From RDXT01 sp033765305 (GTDB lineage: Bacteria; Bacteroidota; Bacteroidia; J057), in assembly GCA_033765305.1 (NCBI GenBank), contig JANRID010000062.1:1-64000 (forward strand): DNA of 64,000 nt. Reading direction: 5' to 3'. Below are positions 33,037 to 41,505 of this stretch, in pieces (position 1 is the first letter of the stretch; each line of letters begins with the position of its first letter). Below the pieces are notes generated by a model. The model made no database searches. It was not told where the DNA came from and saw only the letters and a program-made list of their open reading frames with translations. A program made the translations under genes and the position numbers.

Positions 33037-34742
33037 ATATACGGGTGCTGAACAGAACCTCCGGCTCTTCTGCCCTGCGGCGGAAGAGCCGGTTTGGTGC
33101 AGCAGCGGCCTGCATGGCCGGCCTGCTGACGCTGCTGCATGGCTGCAGCGCGCTGGAAGGCTATGCGGAAGCGGTGCCCACCTTCGAGTCGATGGGCATC
33201 ACCTGGAGCCCGGCCGCAGGCGCCCCGGACCGGATCTGCGATGCGCAGTACCGCGAGCGGGGCCAGGCAGCCTGGCAGGCAGGCCTGCCCCTCTGGTTCG
33301 ACGCCCGCGACCGCGAGTACCGCGGCAGCCTGGTGCACCTGCAGCCCGGCACGGACTACGAAATCGAGCTGCGGCTCAGCGGCACGGAGCAGCGCACCCG
33401 CATTCAGGCCCGGACCTGGGACGAGGCCTTTCCCATCGGCGATACGGTGTATGTGCGCAGCAGCCGCGAGACGCTCTACATAACGGAATCCGGCAGGCCG
33501 GATGCCTACCGCCTCTGCCTGCCCTGGCCCGGCGACAGCGCCGTGATCGATGCGGACAGCCTGGAGGAATACTGTGTGGTGATCGATGCCTCCTACATCA
33601 TCGTGCGGGGGCTCACGCTGCGCGGTGCCTGCCACAGCGCCATCCTGCTGGGCAAGCAGCACGACGTGGTCATCGAGCAGTGCGACATGAGCAACTGGGG
33701 GCATGAGGAGCGCGGTTTTCCGGGCGTGGGGGCGAATTTCAATTCGGGCATCTTTGCCGAAGGCAACGGCGAATACCCGGCGCGCATCGTCATCCAGGAC
33801 AACCGCATCCACCATCCGCGCCACGGCAGCACGCACTGGGAGCAGCAGGGGCCGCAGGGCAATCACCCCCACGGCCCGCAGGGCATCACCATCCTCAACG
33901 GCGGCGGCCATTACGTGATCCGCTACAATGCCTTCTATTCCTCGCCCGGCCGCTACTTCAACGATGCGATGGGCGAATGGCGCAACTTCACCTTCGGCGG
34001 CTTTCCCGGCCGCGACACCGACATCCACCACAACTGGATCTCGCACTGCTGGGACAACGGCATCGAGGCAGAAGGCGGCAACCGCAATGTGCGCATCTGG
34101 GCCAATTTCACCGACCGCTGCTACCGCCACATTGCCACGGCCAATACCAATCTGGGGCCGGTGTACATCTGGCGCAATGTATCGGGCGTCGCCGAGCGCA
34201 GCCCGGGCAACCGCCGCGCCTTCTGGGGCAAGACGGTCGCAGTGAACCGTCCGGATCCGGAGGGCATGGCGCCGCGCGGCATGATCTATCTCTTCCACAA
34301 TACCATCACCCAGCCGGTGCTCGGCGGCCGGCTGGCCGGCGCGGCGGGCATCGGCAACGGGCAGACGGTAATGAGCCGCAACAACCTGTACTGGTGCAGC
34401 CTGAGCCAGGGGCCGGTCATCTTCCGCGATGCGCAGTCGCCGGCCAACCGCTTCGACTACGACCTGTACAACGGCGAGATCGAAGGCCCGCCGGGCAGCG
34501 AGGCGCACGGCATCCGGATGGAGCGGCCGCAGTTTGCGGCGGACAACCTGCCCTATATGCCGGAGCTGCTCCAGAGCGGCACGTACTGGCTGGCGCCCGG
34601 GGCACCGGGCCAGGATGCAGGCGAAGCCCTGCCGGGCTTCAGCGGGCCGTTTACGGGCGCTGCGCCCGACATCGGCGCGTATGAAACCGGGCTGCCGGGG
34701 CCGCAGTTCGGCCCGAGGGGCCGGAAGATCCGGGCGCCCTGA
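33033..34742 (+). CDS. Right-handed beta-helix surface lipoprotein (pectate-lyase-like fold)
   Basis: The product of up to 569 residues has a lipoprotein signal (RRKSRFGAAAACMAGLLTLLHGC). It then has short repeated strand-turn units such as VVIDASYIIVRGLTLRG, IVIQDNRIHHPRHG and IHHNWISHCWDNGIEAEGGN, typical of parallel beta-helix carbohydrate-active proteins. It ends with a DIGAYE-type closing motif seen in such secreted proteins. No ATG fits: the first ATG (33114) would leave a signal without basic residues, so TTG 33033 (overlapping the previous stop as TTGA) or GTG 33045 is likely used. It may be a lyase, epimerase or binding protein for the exopolysaccharide; catalytic residues are not identifiable. 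Confidence 0.75.
   Translation: MNIRVLNRTSGSSALRRKSRFGAAAACMAGLLTLLHGCSALEGYAEAVPTFESMGITWSPAAGAPDRICDAQYRERGQAAWQAGLPLWFDARDREYRGSLVHLQPGTDYEIELRLSGTEQRTRIQARTWDEAFPIGDTVYVRSSRETLYITESGRPDAYRLCLPWPGDSAVIDADSLEEYCVVIDASYIIVRGLTLRGACHSAILLGKQHDVVIEQCDMSNWGHEERGFPGVGANFNSGIFAEGNGEYPARIVIQDNRIHHPRHGSTHWEQQGPQGNHPHGPQGITILNGGGHYVIRYNAFYSSPGRYFNDAMGEWRNFTFGGFPGRDTDIHHNWISHCWDNGIEAEGGNRNVRIWANFTDRCYRHIATANTNLGPVYIWRNVSGVAERSPGNRRAFWGKTVAVNRPDPEGMAPRGMIYLFHNTITQPVLGGRLAGAAGIGNGQTVMSRNNLYWCSLSQGPVIFRDAQSPANRFDYDLYNGEIEGPPGSEAHGIRMERPQFAADNLPYMPELLQSGTYWLAPGAPGQDAGEALPGFSGPFTGAAPDIGAYETGLPGPQFGPRGRKIRAP
33061..33095 (+). promoter_or_regulatory. Long hairpin at the start of the beta-helix gene
   Basis: A 10-bp stem (CCGGCTCTTC / GAAGAGCCGG, 33061-33070 and 33083-33092) is followed by TTT. 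It lies 24 bases after the SGNH stop and within the proposed signal-peptide codons of the beta-helix gene. It could be a partial terminator or a translation control element. Confidence 0.4.
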
Positions 34743-34778
34743 GGCGCCTTTCTGCCCAGGGGGGCAATCGGGCGATTG

Positions 34779-34798
34779 AAGCGGGAAAAGTCCCGTTT
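34779..34798 (+). terminator. Possible terminator after the beta-helix gene
   Basis: An 8-pair stem with one G-T pair (AAGCGGGA / TCCCGTTT) closes a 4-base loop AAAG, 37 bp after the stop. A perfect inverted repeat CAATCG / CGATTG lies just before it. The T run is short. Confidence 0.4.
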
Positions 34799-34883
34799 CG
34801 CATCCCCGCTCCCGTGCATGGTCCGCCCGCGCTGTATTTTCGCATCAGGTACTACCCAACCTTCATAATAACGGCCACAGCTT

Positions 34884-36320
34884 ATGCTGTTCAACTCATT
34901 TATTTACCTCATCTTCCTCCTGGTTCTGGTGCCGCTGTTCTACCTGACTCCGGTCCGGATGCGGAACTACCTGCTGCTGGCGGCCAGCTACTTGTTTTAC
35001 TCCTACTGGGACGTCCGGTTCTGCCTGCTGCTGCTGGGATCCAGCCTGCTGGCCTACTTTACCGGCATCCGGATCGAGGACAGCAAGGACCCTGTCACGC
35101 GCAAGCGCTGGATGTATTTCGGGATCGGCATCAGCCTGACCATGCTGGGCTTCTTCAAGTATTTCAACTTTTTTGTGGACAGCTTCGACAGCATGGTATC
35201 GCTCTGGGGCGGCAGCCTCGATTTTCTGCACATGCGGATCATCCTGCCGGTGGGGATTTCCTTCTTCACGTTCCAGAACTATTCGTACATCATGGACGTG
35301 TACCGGGGCTCGTTCAAGGCGGCCCGGAATCCGCTGGAATCGGTTTTCTACAACTCATTCTTCCCGCTGCTGATGGCAGGGCCCATCGAACGGGCTGCCA
35401 ACCTGATGCCGCAGATCCGCAAGGGCCTTTCGCCTACCCGCGACCAGATGCGCGAAGGGGTGCACCTGATCGTGATCGGCCTGTTTCAGAAGGTGATCAT
35501 CGGCGATGCCAGCGGCCGGATCGTGGACAACATCTTCGGCTACATGGAGCACTACGGCTCGCTGGAGCTCATCATGGGCCTGCTGCTCTTCACCGTGCAC
35601 ATTTATACCGACTTTGCCGGCTACAGCAACATCGCGCGGGGCTCGGCCAAACTGGTGGGCGTCGACCTGAGTGTCAACTTCCGCCAGCCGTATCTGGCGC
35701 GCAGCGTAAACGAGTACTGGAACCGCTGGCATATTTCGCTTTCCTCCTGGCTGAAGGACTATATCTACATCCCGCTGGGCGGCAACCGCAAAGGCAAGGT
35801 CCGCACGTATATCAACCTCTTCCTGACGATGCTCTTCGCCGGCCTCTGGCACGGCGCCGCCTGGACCTTTGTGCTGTACGGTGCGCTGCACGGCATCTAC
35901 CTGAGCGTGGGCCGCTATCTGATGGACCGCTCCGGCAAAAAGCCCAGCCGCTCCTACTCCTATGCGGGCCCGAAGAGCTTCCTGCTGTTCCTGGGCACGG
36001 TCACGGGCACCTATATCCTCGTCGCCGCCTCCCGCCTGCTCTTCCGCGCCGATGATTTCACGCAGGTAGGCATCTTCCTCGACCGCATGGCCCACTGGGT
36101 GCCCAGCGACATGGGCGCCCGCCTGACCACCATTACGCTGAGCTTCACGCTGATGATGTTCTTCATCGACATCATTCAATACTACACGAAACGGGACGAT
36201 TTCACGCTGCTGATCCGCCCGATTCCCGTCCGATGGGGGGTGGTATCCGCGATGATGCTCATCTCGCTGATCTATATGTTTGTCGAAGAACCCCTGCCTT
36301 TCGTGTACTTCCAATTCTAA
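34884..36320 (+). CDS. MBOAT O-acyltransferase 2 (AlgI/DltB-like)
   Basis: The 478-residue protein is a second MBOAT enzyme with the same plan as the one at 30560. FFKYFNFFVDSF, NRWHISLSSWLKDYIY and the catalytic-type H323 in GLWHGAAWTF are all present. Start and end are alike (MLFNSFIYL and FVYFQF), so the two arose by duplication, but the middle parts have diverged. It is followed 12 bp later by its own SGNH-like partner. Two acyltransferase pairs suggest two O-acylation sites or two acyl groups on the polymer. A weak TATTTTCG near 34835 could be a separate promoter. Confidence 0.93.
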   Translation: MLFNSFIYLIFLLVLVPLFYLTPVRMRNYLLLAASYLFYSYWDVRFCLLLLGSSLLAYFTGIRIEDSKDPVTRKRWMYFGIGISLTMLGFFKYFNFFVDSFDSMVSLWGGSLDFLHMRIILPVGISFFTFQNYSYIMDVYRGSFKAARNPLESVFYNSFFPLLMAGPIERAANLMPQIRKGLSPTRDQMREGVHLIVIGLFQKVIIGDASGRIVDNIFGYMEHYGSLELIMGLLLFTVHIYTDFAGYSNIARGSAKLVGVDLSVNFRQPYLARSVNEYWNRWHISLSSWLKDYIYIPLGGNRKGKVRTYINLFLTMLFAGLWHGAAWTFVLYGALHGIYLSVGRYLMDRSGKKPSRSYSYAGPKSFLLFLGTVTGTYILVAASRLLFRADDFTQVGIFLDRMAHWVPSDMGARLTTITLSFTLMMFFIDIIQYYTKRDDFTLLIRPIPVRWGVVSAMMLISLIYMFVEEPLPFVYFQF

Positions 36321-36332
36321 GGCTGACAGACC

Positions 36333-37379
36333 ATGAGCATCCTCCGATCCTCCGTCCTCTTTCTCCTCACCTTCCTGGGCTGTCTGCTGGTACTGGAACT
36401 GTATGTCAGCTCGGCCGAGATCGACCTGTCCTACCACGAGCTGAATCCCGTCATCGGCAAGAAGATGCTGCCCAACAAGCGCATCGTGATGCTGAAGGAA
36501 GGGTTTTACCTCGGCCAGACCAATGAATACGGCTACCTGGGCCCCGCCTATCCGAAGGAAAAGCCCGACAGCGTCTTCCGCATCGCCCTCATGGGCAACT
36601 CCTACGCCGAAGGCTTCCAGCTGTGGGAAAAGTACCACTTCTCCCGCATCCTCGAGCGCGAGCTGAGCGCCCGCACCGGCAAAACCGTGCAGCTGCTCAA
36701 CTTCGGCTCCGGCAACCTCAACTTCCACGACATGTACATCTACTACCGCAACTGGGCGAAGGAGTTCAACCCCGACCTGGTGCTGTACGTGGTGAAGTCG
36801 GAGAATATGAAGGAGCGGACCAGCTACTTCATCCCCAGCCCCTACTTCTATCTGGATCCCGACAGCGCACTGCAGGTCAACTACGACTTCACAGGCAAAA
36901 GCGTGTACCAGACCTATGACCGCTTCAGCTTTCTGATGGAAAACAGCGTGCTGGTGAAGATGAGCCAGAACGCCTACAAGCTGGCCCAGAAGGGCCGCGC
37001 GCCGCAGATTCTCTTCGACAAGCTGTATGACAGCTATGCTGCCTCGAAGCAGAAGAAAGACGAGCTGGAGAAGGATCCGGAAGCGGAAATCAAGGACCTC
37101 AAGCTGACCGCCGTCACGGAGGCGATTTTCGACGAGATGAGCGCCGAGGGCAAAACGCTGTTCGTGTGCCGGGATGCGGCGCCTGCCTTTCCGGAGGAGC
37201 TGCTGCGCGCACGCGGCATTCCGATGGTGTTCGTCAACGACACCCTGCACGACCTCAAGGCCGCCGGCATCGACCCCTACCTGTGGAAGTCCACGGGCCG
37301 CAAGGGCCACTGGAACTACGAGGGCAACGAGGCAGTGGGGCATTTTCTGGCGGAGAAACTGGCACCGCTGGTGCCCTGA
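36333..37379 (+). CDS. SGNH-like acyltransferase partner 2
   Basis: The 348-residue protein has an N-terminal signal-anchor helix (VLFLLTFLGCLLVLELYV). Its SGNH-like domain has G-N-S at about 88-90 (ALMGNSYAEG) in place of GDS, and a late histidine in GRKGHWNYEGNEAVG. The pattern matches SGNH hydrolase-like proteins that work with MBOAT partners. It is the last gene of the exopolysaccharide locus and is followed by a terminator hairpin at 37405. Confidence 0.8.
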   Translation: MSILRSSVLFLLTFLGCLLVLELYVSSAEIDLSYHELNPVIGKKMLPNKRIVMLKEGFYLGQTNEYGYLGPAYPKEKPDSVFRIALMGNSYAEGFQLWEKYHFSRILERELSARTGKTVQLLNFGSGNLNFHDMYIYYRNWAKEFNPDLVLYVVKSENMKERTSYFIPSPYFYLDPDSALQVNYDFTGKSVYQTYDRFSFLMENSVLVKMSQNAYKLAQKGRAPQILFDKLYDSYAASKQKKDELEKDPEAEIKDLKLTAVTEAIFDEMSAEGKTLFVCRDAAPAFPEELLRARGIPMVFVNDTLHDLKAAGIDPYLWKSTGRKGHWNYEGNEAVGHFLAEKLAPLVP

Positions 37380-37404
37380 GCGGGCAGCGGAAGAGCGGAT
37401 ACAG

Positions 37405-37440
37405 GCAGGGCGCGGCGCAGGCCGCGCCCTGCTGCGTTTG
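37405..37440 (+). terminator. Terminator of the exopolysaccharide right arm
   Basis: A perfect 12-bp stem (GCAGGGCGCGGC / GCCGCGCCCTGC, 37405-37416 and 37421-37432) with a 4-base loop lies 25 bp after the last stop. It is followed by TGCGTTTG, so the T run is weak. Confidence 0.7.
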
Positions 37441-38072
37441 GGCGCAGCCGTTCGCGCAGCCGGGATGGCCGTTCAGACGGCCTGGAATACCGTTCGCGCA
37501 GCGAAAAACGACAAGAGGCGCCCCGGTATTTCGCCGGGCTCCGCAGGAGCGGAAGCCGGGATGGGCCAAATCCAACATCGGCCGGACGGGGCGCCGGGGC
37601 CGCTGGCGAAGCGGCAGGCGCGGCCGAGCGGCAGCGCCCTGCGCGATTTGCTCCGAAAGGCCGGGCTATCCTACTTCCGGATATGACGATAATTCAAATA
37701 ATATGATGCTGGTATTTTTATTTTGTGGACTATTGCCAAACTTTACAGCACAGACCGACACCGCTTGCTCTTGATCATGTGCGAAACCATGAACGATTCT
37801 TTACCCGGCACCCTTTCTGCATCTGACCCCAGCCCGGCGGCGGAGCCCTCCGCCCGGTCCCCGAAGCCGGGGACACCCAGCAGGTTTCTTACCTATTTAA
37901 GATCTGGTTTTTCTTCATATATCTCCCGGATACCCCTGGAGGAACTGCCGGAATGCGCGAGCTGCACGCGCTTAGAGCTGTTTTCTTACACCTTTCGCAT
38001 CGCATCAATCCGCATCCCAGGGCTGCATGCAGCTGCCAATATTGCAGAACCCCCTCATCGTCAAGCTCATTC

Positions 38073-38080
38073 TAAATTTG
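38073..38080 (+). promoter_or_regulatory. -7 element before the T9SS protein gene
   Basis: The plus strand reads TAAATTTG followed by T, a perfect match. No TTG lies at the usual distance. The leader to the ATG at 38243 would be about 155 bases. Confidence 0.35.
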
Positions 38081-38242
38081 TTTTCATAAGCGCCCCGGCA
38101 TCTTCGGCATTTGTGTAAATATTTCTTACATTTATCCCCCGAAGAACGCCAGAGCGCTGGCACAGATTTTTCAGTTCTTTTCGAGGATTCACAATCTCTT
38201 TACTTTACCTGGTATTACACTTTTACTGTAAACAGCAAGGTT

Positions 38243-40915
38243 ATGAAAGTTCACAGGGTTGGTTACCTCTTGCTCATCCGGATTGTAGCTCTGGCAATGC
38301 TGTTCTTCCACGCAAGCGCCTATGTTCACGGCCAGGAAAAATGCCAAAACCTGGATGAACTGACGGACCTGTCGGCTAATTTCAGCCCGGCTCAGGTCAT
38401 GAAGTTCATGCAGGCCCGGTATGGAAACCAGGTCATCCAGCCAATGGCGCTGGCGGATTATTACAAGCTCGTCCCGACGACAGTCGGCGGCAAATTCCGC
38501 GATCCCATCTTCGGCTACGAGGTCAAGCTCGTATCCCAGACGATCAGCCAGCTCAACAGCGAACGCAACGCCTGGAACGCCGACGGCACGCTGACCTTCT
38601 TCCGCACCCACACGTGGAAAATCAGCATCTTCGACGGCAAGCAGGGCGACAAGATCCGGGAGATCACGTTCTCCAATAAAGAGTTCCCGGCCGGCGCCGA
38701 CGGGGTTGCCTACATCTACTGGCATCCTACGAACCCGCGCGTGCTCATCTACCCGAAAGGCAATGAGATCCGCGGCCGCAACATCGACACCAACGCCGAC
38801 TTCCTGATCACGGCTTTCGCCACCGGTACCATCGGCACCAATGGCATCAAGTTCTGCGGCGGCGACGGCAACGAGCCTTCCAAGAAGACCAACCGCCTGC
38901 TGCTGAGCTTCGGCGATAAGAACACCAACGTGCTGGCCTACGACTTCGACCGCAACGCCGTCGCTACGACAGCGCTCGCCGGCGCCGCAGGATCCTACCG
39001 CTACGAGACGCAGTTCGTGCCCATCCAGGCCGGCAGGCGCGAGCCTTCCTTCAACCTCGGCACGATGGATTATGCCACCCTCTCGCCCAGCGGCGACTAT
39101 GTGGTAGCCATGGTCGAAGGCCGCGGCACCATGCTCTACGACCTCAGCGGCAAGGAAATCGGCATGATTTACGAAGTGACGCCCCACACGGATCTGTCCT
39201 ACTTCAATGTCAACGGCAAGCTGATGGAAGGCATGATCGCCAAAATCATCGGACGCCAGGCCGACACCTACAAGATGGACACGGGCGACCTGACCATGAT
39301 CTGCTGGGAAGTGGAAGTGGACAAGGCCACCGGCAAGCGCACCCTGAAGCGCTACATGTACGAGCTGCTGAACTGGAAAGGCTGGGAAGGCGTGGCCGGC
39401 GGCGGCCAGCACAGCGCCAATGCCACCGACGGCAGCTTCTCGCTCGTCTCCATGAACCCCTCCAAGGCCGTAGGCGGCACCAAATGGGGCCCCTACTACG
39501 ACGAGATCGTGGAGCTGAGCATGAACAACGCCGATCCCGCTCCGCGCCGCCTCCTGCACCACAATGTGCGCGTGACCAGCCCGGTCATGAAGCAGCCTGA
39601 AGCATGGATGTGCCCCAACGGCGGCGGCTTCTTCTACAAGTCCCACATCGGCGGCCTCGTGCCCAACGGCGGCGAATACCTCTTCTATGTGAAGCTCCCG
39701 CGCCGCACCTGCAAAGACGCCCGCGCCGACTACCTCAGCACCGGCCGCCTGCCCGCCGCCGCCTCCGGCTGCAAGCTCACCGCTCCCTGGCAGAATGCCG
39801 ATGTAGGCAAGCCCAAGCTCGCCGGCTCCGCCTGCCAGACCGGCACGCAGTTTACCCTCAAGGCCAGCGGATGGGACATCTGGAACACCTCCGACCAGTT
39901 CCACTTCGTGTACCAGAAGCTGACCGGCGACGGCGAAGTGATTGCCCGCGTGAACTCCGTAGCCAATATCGACGAATACACCAAGGCTGGGGTCATGGTC
40001 CGCAACTCGCTGGATGCCAATGCCGCCAATGCCATGATGTACATCTCGCCCGTTGGCCGCTGGACCTATCAGCGCCGCCTCACCGCCGCCGGCAGAACGA
40101 GCAGCGTCAAGAGCAACGCAGGTGCCGTCACCACGCCGCACTGGGTGAAGCTCGTCCGCAAAGGCAATGAAGTGACCGGCTACCGCTCCGCCGACGGCCA
40201 GACCTGGACCCTCGTCTCCTCCGCCGTGCTGACCCTGTCTCCGGAAGTCTTCTTTGGCCTGGCCCTCGTAAGCCACGACACGCTGAAGGAAGCCGAAGCG
40301 GTATTCGACAACGTGAAAGTCCAGACCATCGCCGCTGCGCCCTCCTTCGAACTGGCCGATTTCACTGCGACCCCGCAGCCGGAACTGAGCCGCGTCATGC
40401 TCGACTGGGCCACCGAATCCGAATTCAACTCCACCCGCTTCGTGGTCGAGCGTTCGCTGGACGGCGTCACCTTCGCCCCGGTAGCCGAAGTGGCAGCCGC
40501 AGGCATCTCAGGCGAGATCCGGGCCTATGAAGCCCTCGATACCAAGCCGGTGAGCGGTGTGTCGCACTACCGCCTCCGCATGGTGGACAAGGCCAATGTC
40601 ATCACCTACTCCGCTGTGGTCAAGATCACCTACCAGCCCGCCTTCAAAGGCACGGTGGAAGTGTATCCCAACCCCGTGAAGAAAGGGCAGAACCTGAACA
40701 TGAAGGTGGTCTTCCCCGAAGATACCCAGGTCGAAATGGCCGTACGCAACCTCGCCGGCCAGACCATCTGGAGCTTCAAGGGCCTCATTCCGAAGAATAA
40801 CGACCAGATCCTCACCATCGGCACCTCGTTCCTGATGACCGGAAGCTACTTCCTGACCATCAAGCCGCTGAATACGAGCGCGGTGTACTCTCAGACGATC
40901 GTGATCAATCCTTGA
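38243..40915 (+). CDS. Large T9SS-secreted protein with propeller-like, DUF1349-like and sorting domains
   Basis: The 890-residue protein has a signal peptide (MKVHRVGYLLLIRIVALAML to about residue 30). An N-terminal half of about 500 residues has propeller-like strands (GVAYIYWHPTNPRVLIYPKG, GDYVVAMVEGRGTMLYDLSG). A domain around 535-705 contains QFHFVYQKLTGDGEVIARV, KAGVMVRNSLDANA and a VFDNVKV end, the DUF1349/LamG-like beta-sandwich pattern. The C-terminus (YPNPVKKGQN to GSYFLTIKPL, about 808-890) is a Por-type sorting domain. It is probably exposed at the cell surface, perhaps binding glycan. I use the ATG at 38243 because it starts the signal peptide. A clean terminator follows at 41042. 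Confidence 0.85.
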   Translation: MKVHRVGYLLLIRIVALAMLFFHASAYVHGQEKCQNLDELTDLSANFSPAQVMKFMQARYGNQVIQPMALADYYKLVPTTVGGKFRDPIFGYEVKLVSQTISQLNSERNAWNADGTLTFFRTHTWKISIFDGKQGDKIREITFSNKEFPAGADGVAYIYWHPTNPRVLIYPKGNEIRGRNIDTNADFLITAFATGTIGTNGIKFCGGDGNEPSKKTNRLLLSFGDKNTNVLAYDFDRNAVATTALAGAAGSYRYETQFVPIQAGRREPSFNLGTMDYATLSPSGDYVVAMVEGRGTMLYDLSGKEIGMIYEVTPHTDLSYFNVNGKLMEGMIAKIIGRQADTYKMDTGDLTMICWEVEVDKATGKRTLKRYMYELLNWKGWEGVAGGGQHSANATDGSFSLVSMNPSKAVGGTKWGPYYDEIVELSMNNADPAPRRLLHHNVRVTSPVMKQPEAWMCPNGGGFFYKSHIGGLVPNGGEYLFYVKLPRRTCKDARADYLSTGRLPAAASGCKLTAPWQNADVGKPKLAGSACQTGTQFTLKASGWDIWNTSDQFHFVYQKLTGDGEVIARVNSVANIDEYTKAGVMVRNSLDANAANAMMYISPVGRWTYQRRLTAAGRTSSVKSNAGAVTTPHWVKLVRKGNEVTGYRSADGQTWTLVSSAVLTLSPEVFFGLALVSHDTLKEAEAVFDNVKVQTIAAAPSFELADFTATPQPELSRVMLDWATESEFNSTRFVVERSLDGVTFAPVAEVAAAGISGEIRAYEALDTKPVSGVSHYRLRMVDKANVITYSAVVKITYQPAFKGTVEVYPNPVKKGQNLNMKVVFPEDTQVEMAVRNLAGQTIWSFKGLIPKNNDQILTIGTSFLMTGSYFLTIKPLNTSAVYSQTIVINP

Positions 40916-41041
40916 CGGATTACTTTAGCCTGTATCAACCTGTTTTCTCTCAGAGCGTCTCATCCTGAACGTCTGCACGCGGATCCGCTATATCCGCGAC
41001 GAGGTCCGGAGCCAGCAAACCCAGGCTCATGGTCTCAGCAG

Positions 41042-41064
41042 GCGCTCAGGATGAGCGCTTTTTT
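41042..41064 (+). terminator. Rho-independent terminator of the T9SS protein gene
   Basis: The stem GCGCTC (41042-41047) / GAGCGC (41053-41058) with a 5-base loop is followed by six T. It lies 127 bp after the stop. The sequence AGCGTCTCATCCTGAACG at 40954-40971 is nearly complementary to the same hairpin and could compete with it. Confidence 0.8.
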
Positions 41065-41447
41065 GCAGGCCGCTGCCGCTGCGCTGCTGTTCTCAATTCA
41101 GCAAATTGCATTCCCATTTTGGGAATCGCCCCTTCTGCCCTGCGCGAGATGCTTCAGCGGATTTCCGGAGCCCTGATTATCAGCTTATTCTGTATACCGG
41201 CCTGTCCTTATCGGCTTTTTTTGGCTCCCGAACCGGGAAACCGCCTGCGGCATGCAGGGCACTGTGCAGGCACTGCGGAATGACCGGCATTTTCAATCTT
41301 TTGATTATCAGGGCTTTCAAAACCAATCTCTGCTCATTTCCGTCCGGCAGACTCTGGCATGGAGTTGGGACCGTCGAGATGCAGGAGAATCCCGTTCTCC
41401 GCCCTAACCCTGACACTACTTTAGCCTGTTGCTCATTGTATGTGAAG

Positions 41448-41471
41448 CGCCCGCTCAGTGACGAGCGGGCG
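41448..41471. terminator. Hairpin between convergent genes, near the crp-like stop
   Basis: A perfect 9-bp stem CGCCCGCTC / GAGCGGGCG closes a 6-base loop 34 bp beyond the crp-like stop. T-rich sequence is modest on both sides, so it may end transcription weakly. Confidence 0.5.
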
Positions 41472-41505
41472 TCTTCGTTTCATCTGCCAGGGGGAAATGC
41501 GGCGC

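Larger units (their letters stand above)
37380..38242. other. 863-bp gap after the exopolysaccharide locus
   Basis: No gene is supported here. The first 60 bp hold the locus terminator. About 37441-37680 is GC-rich with a repeated 13-mer (CCGTTCGCGCAGC near 37448 and 37492). About 37681-38242 is more AT-rich and contains a perfect -7 element at 38073-38080. A 131-codon open frame at 37723-38118 shows no protein-like features. Confidence 0.55.
40916..41505. other. 590-bp gap between the T9SS gene and the crp-like gene
   Basis: No gene is supported. It holds a terminator (41042-41064), a distant partner sequence for it near 40954-40971, a 7-3-7 inverted repeat at 41110-41126 (ATTCCCA / TGGGAAT) and a second hairpin at 41448-41471. 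The 13-mer TACTTTAGCCTGT occurs at 40921 and again at 41417. Confidence 0.55.

Noticed and set aside
37723..38118. 131-codon frame between the exopolysaccharide locus and the T9SS gene
   Set aside because: No domain, signal or conserved-looking motif, and composition unlike its neighbours' proteins.
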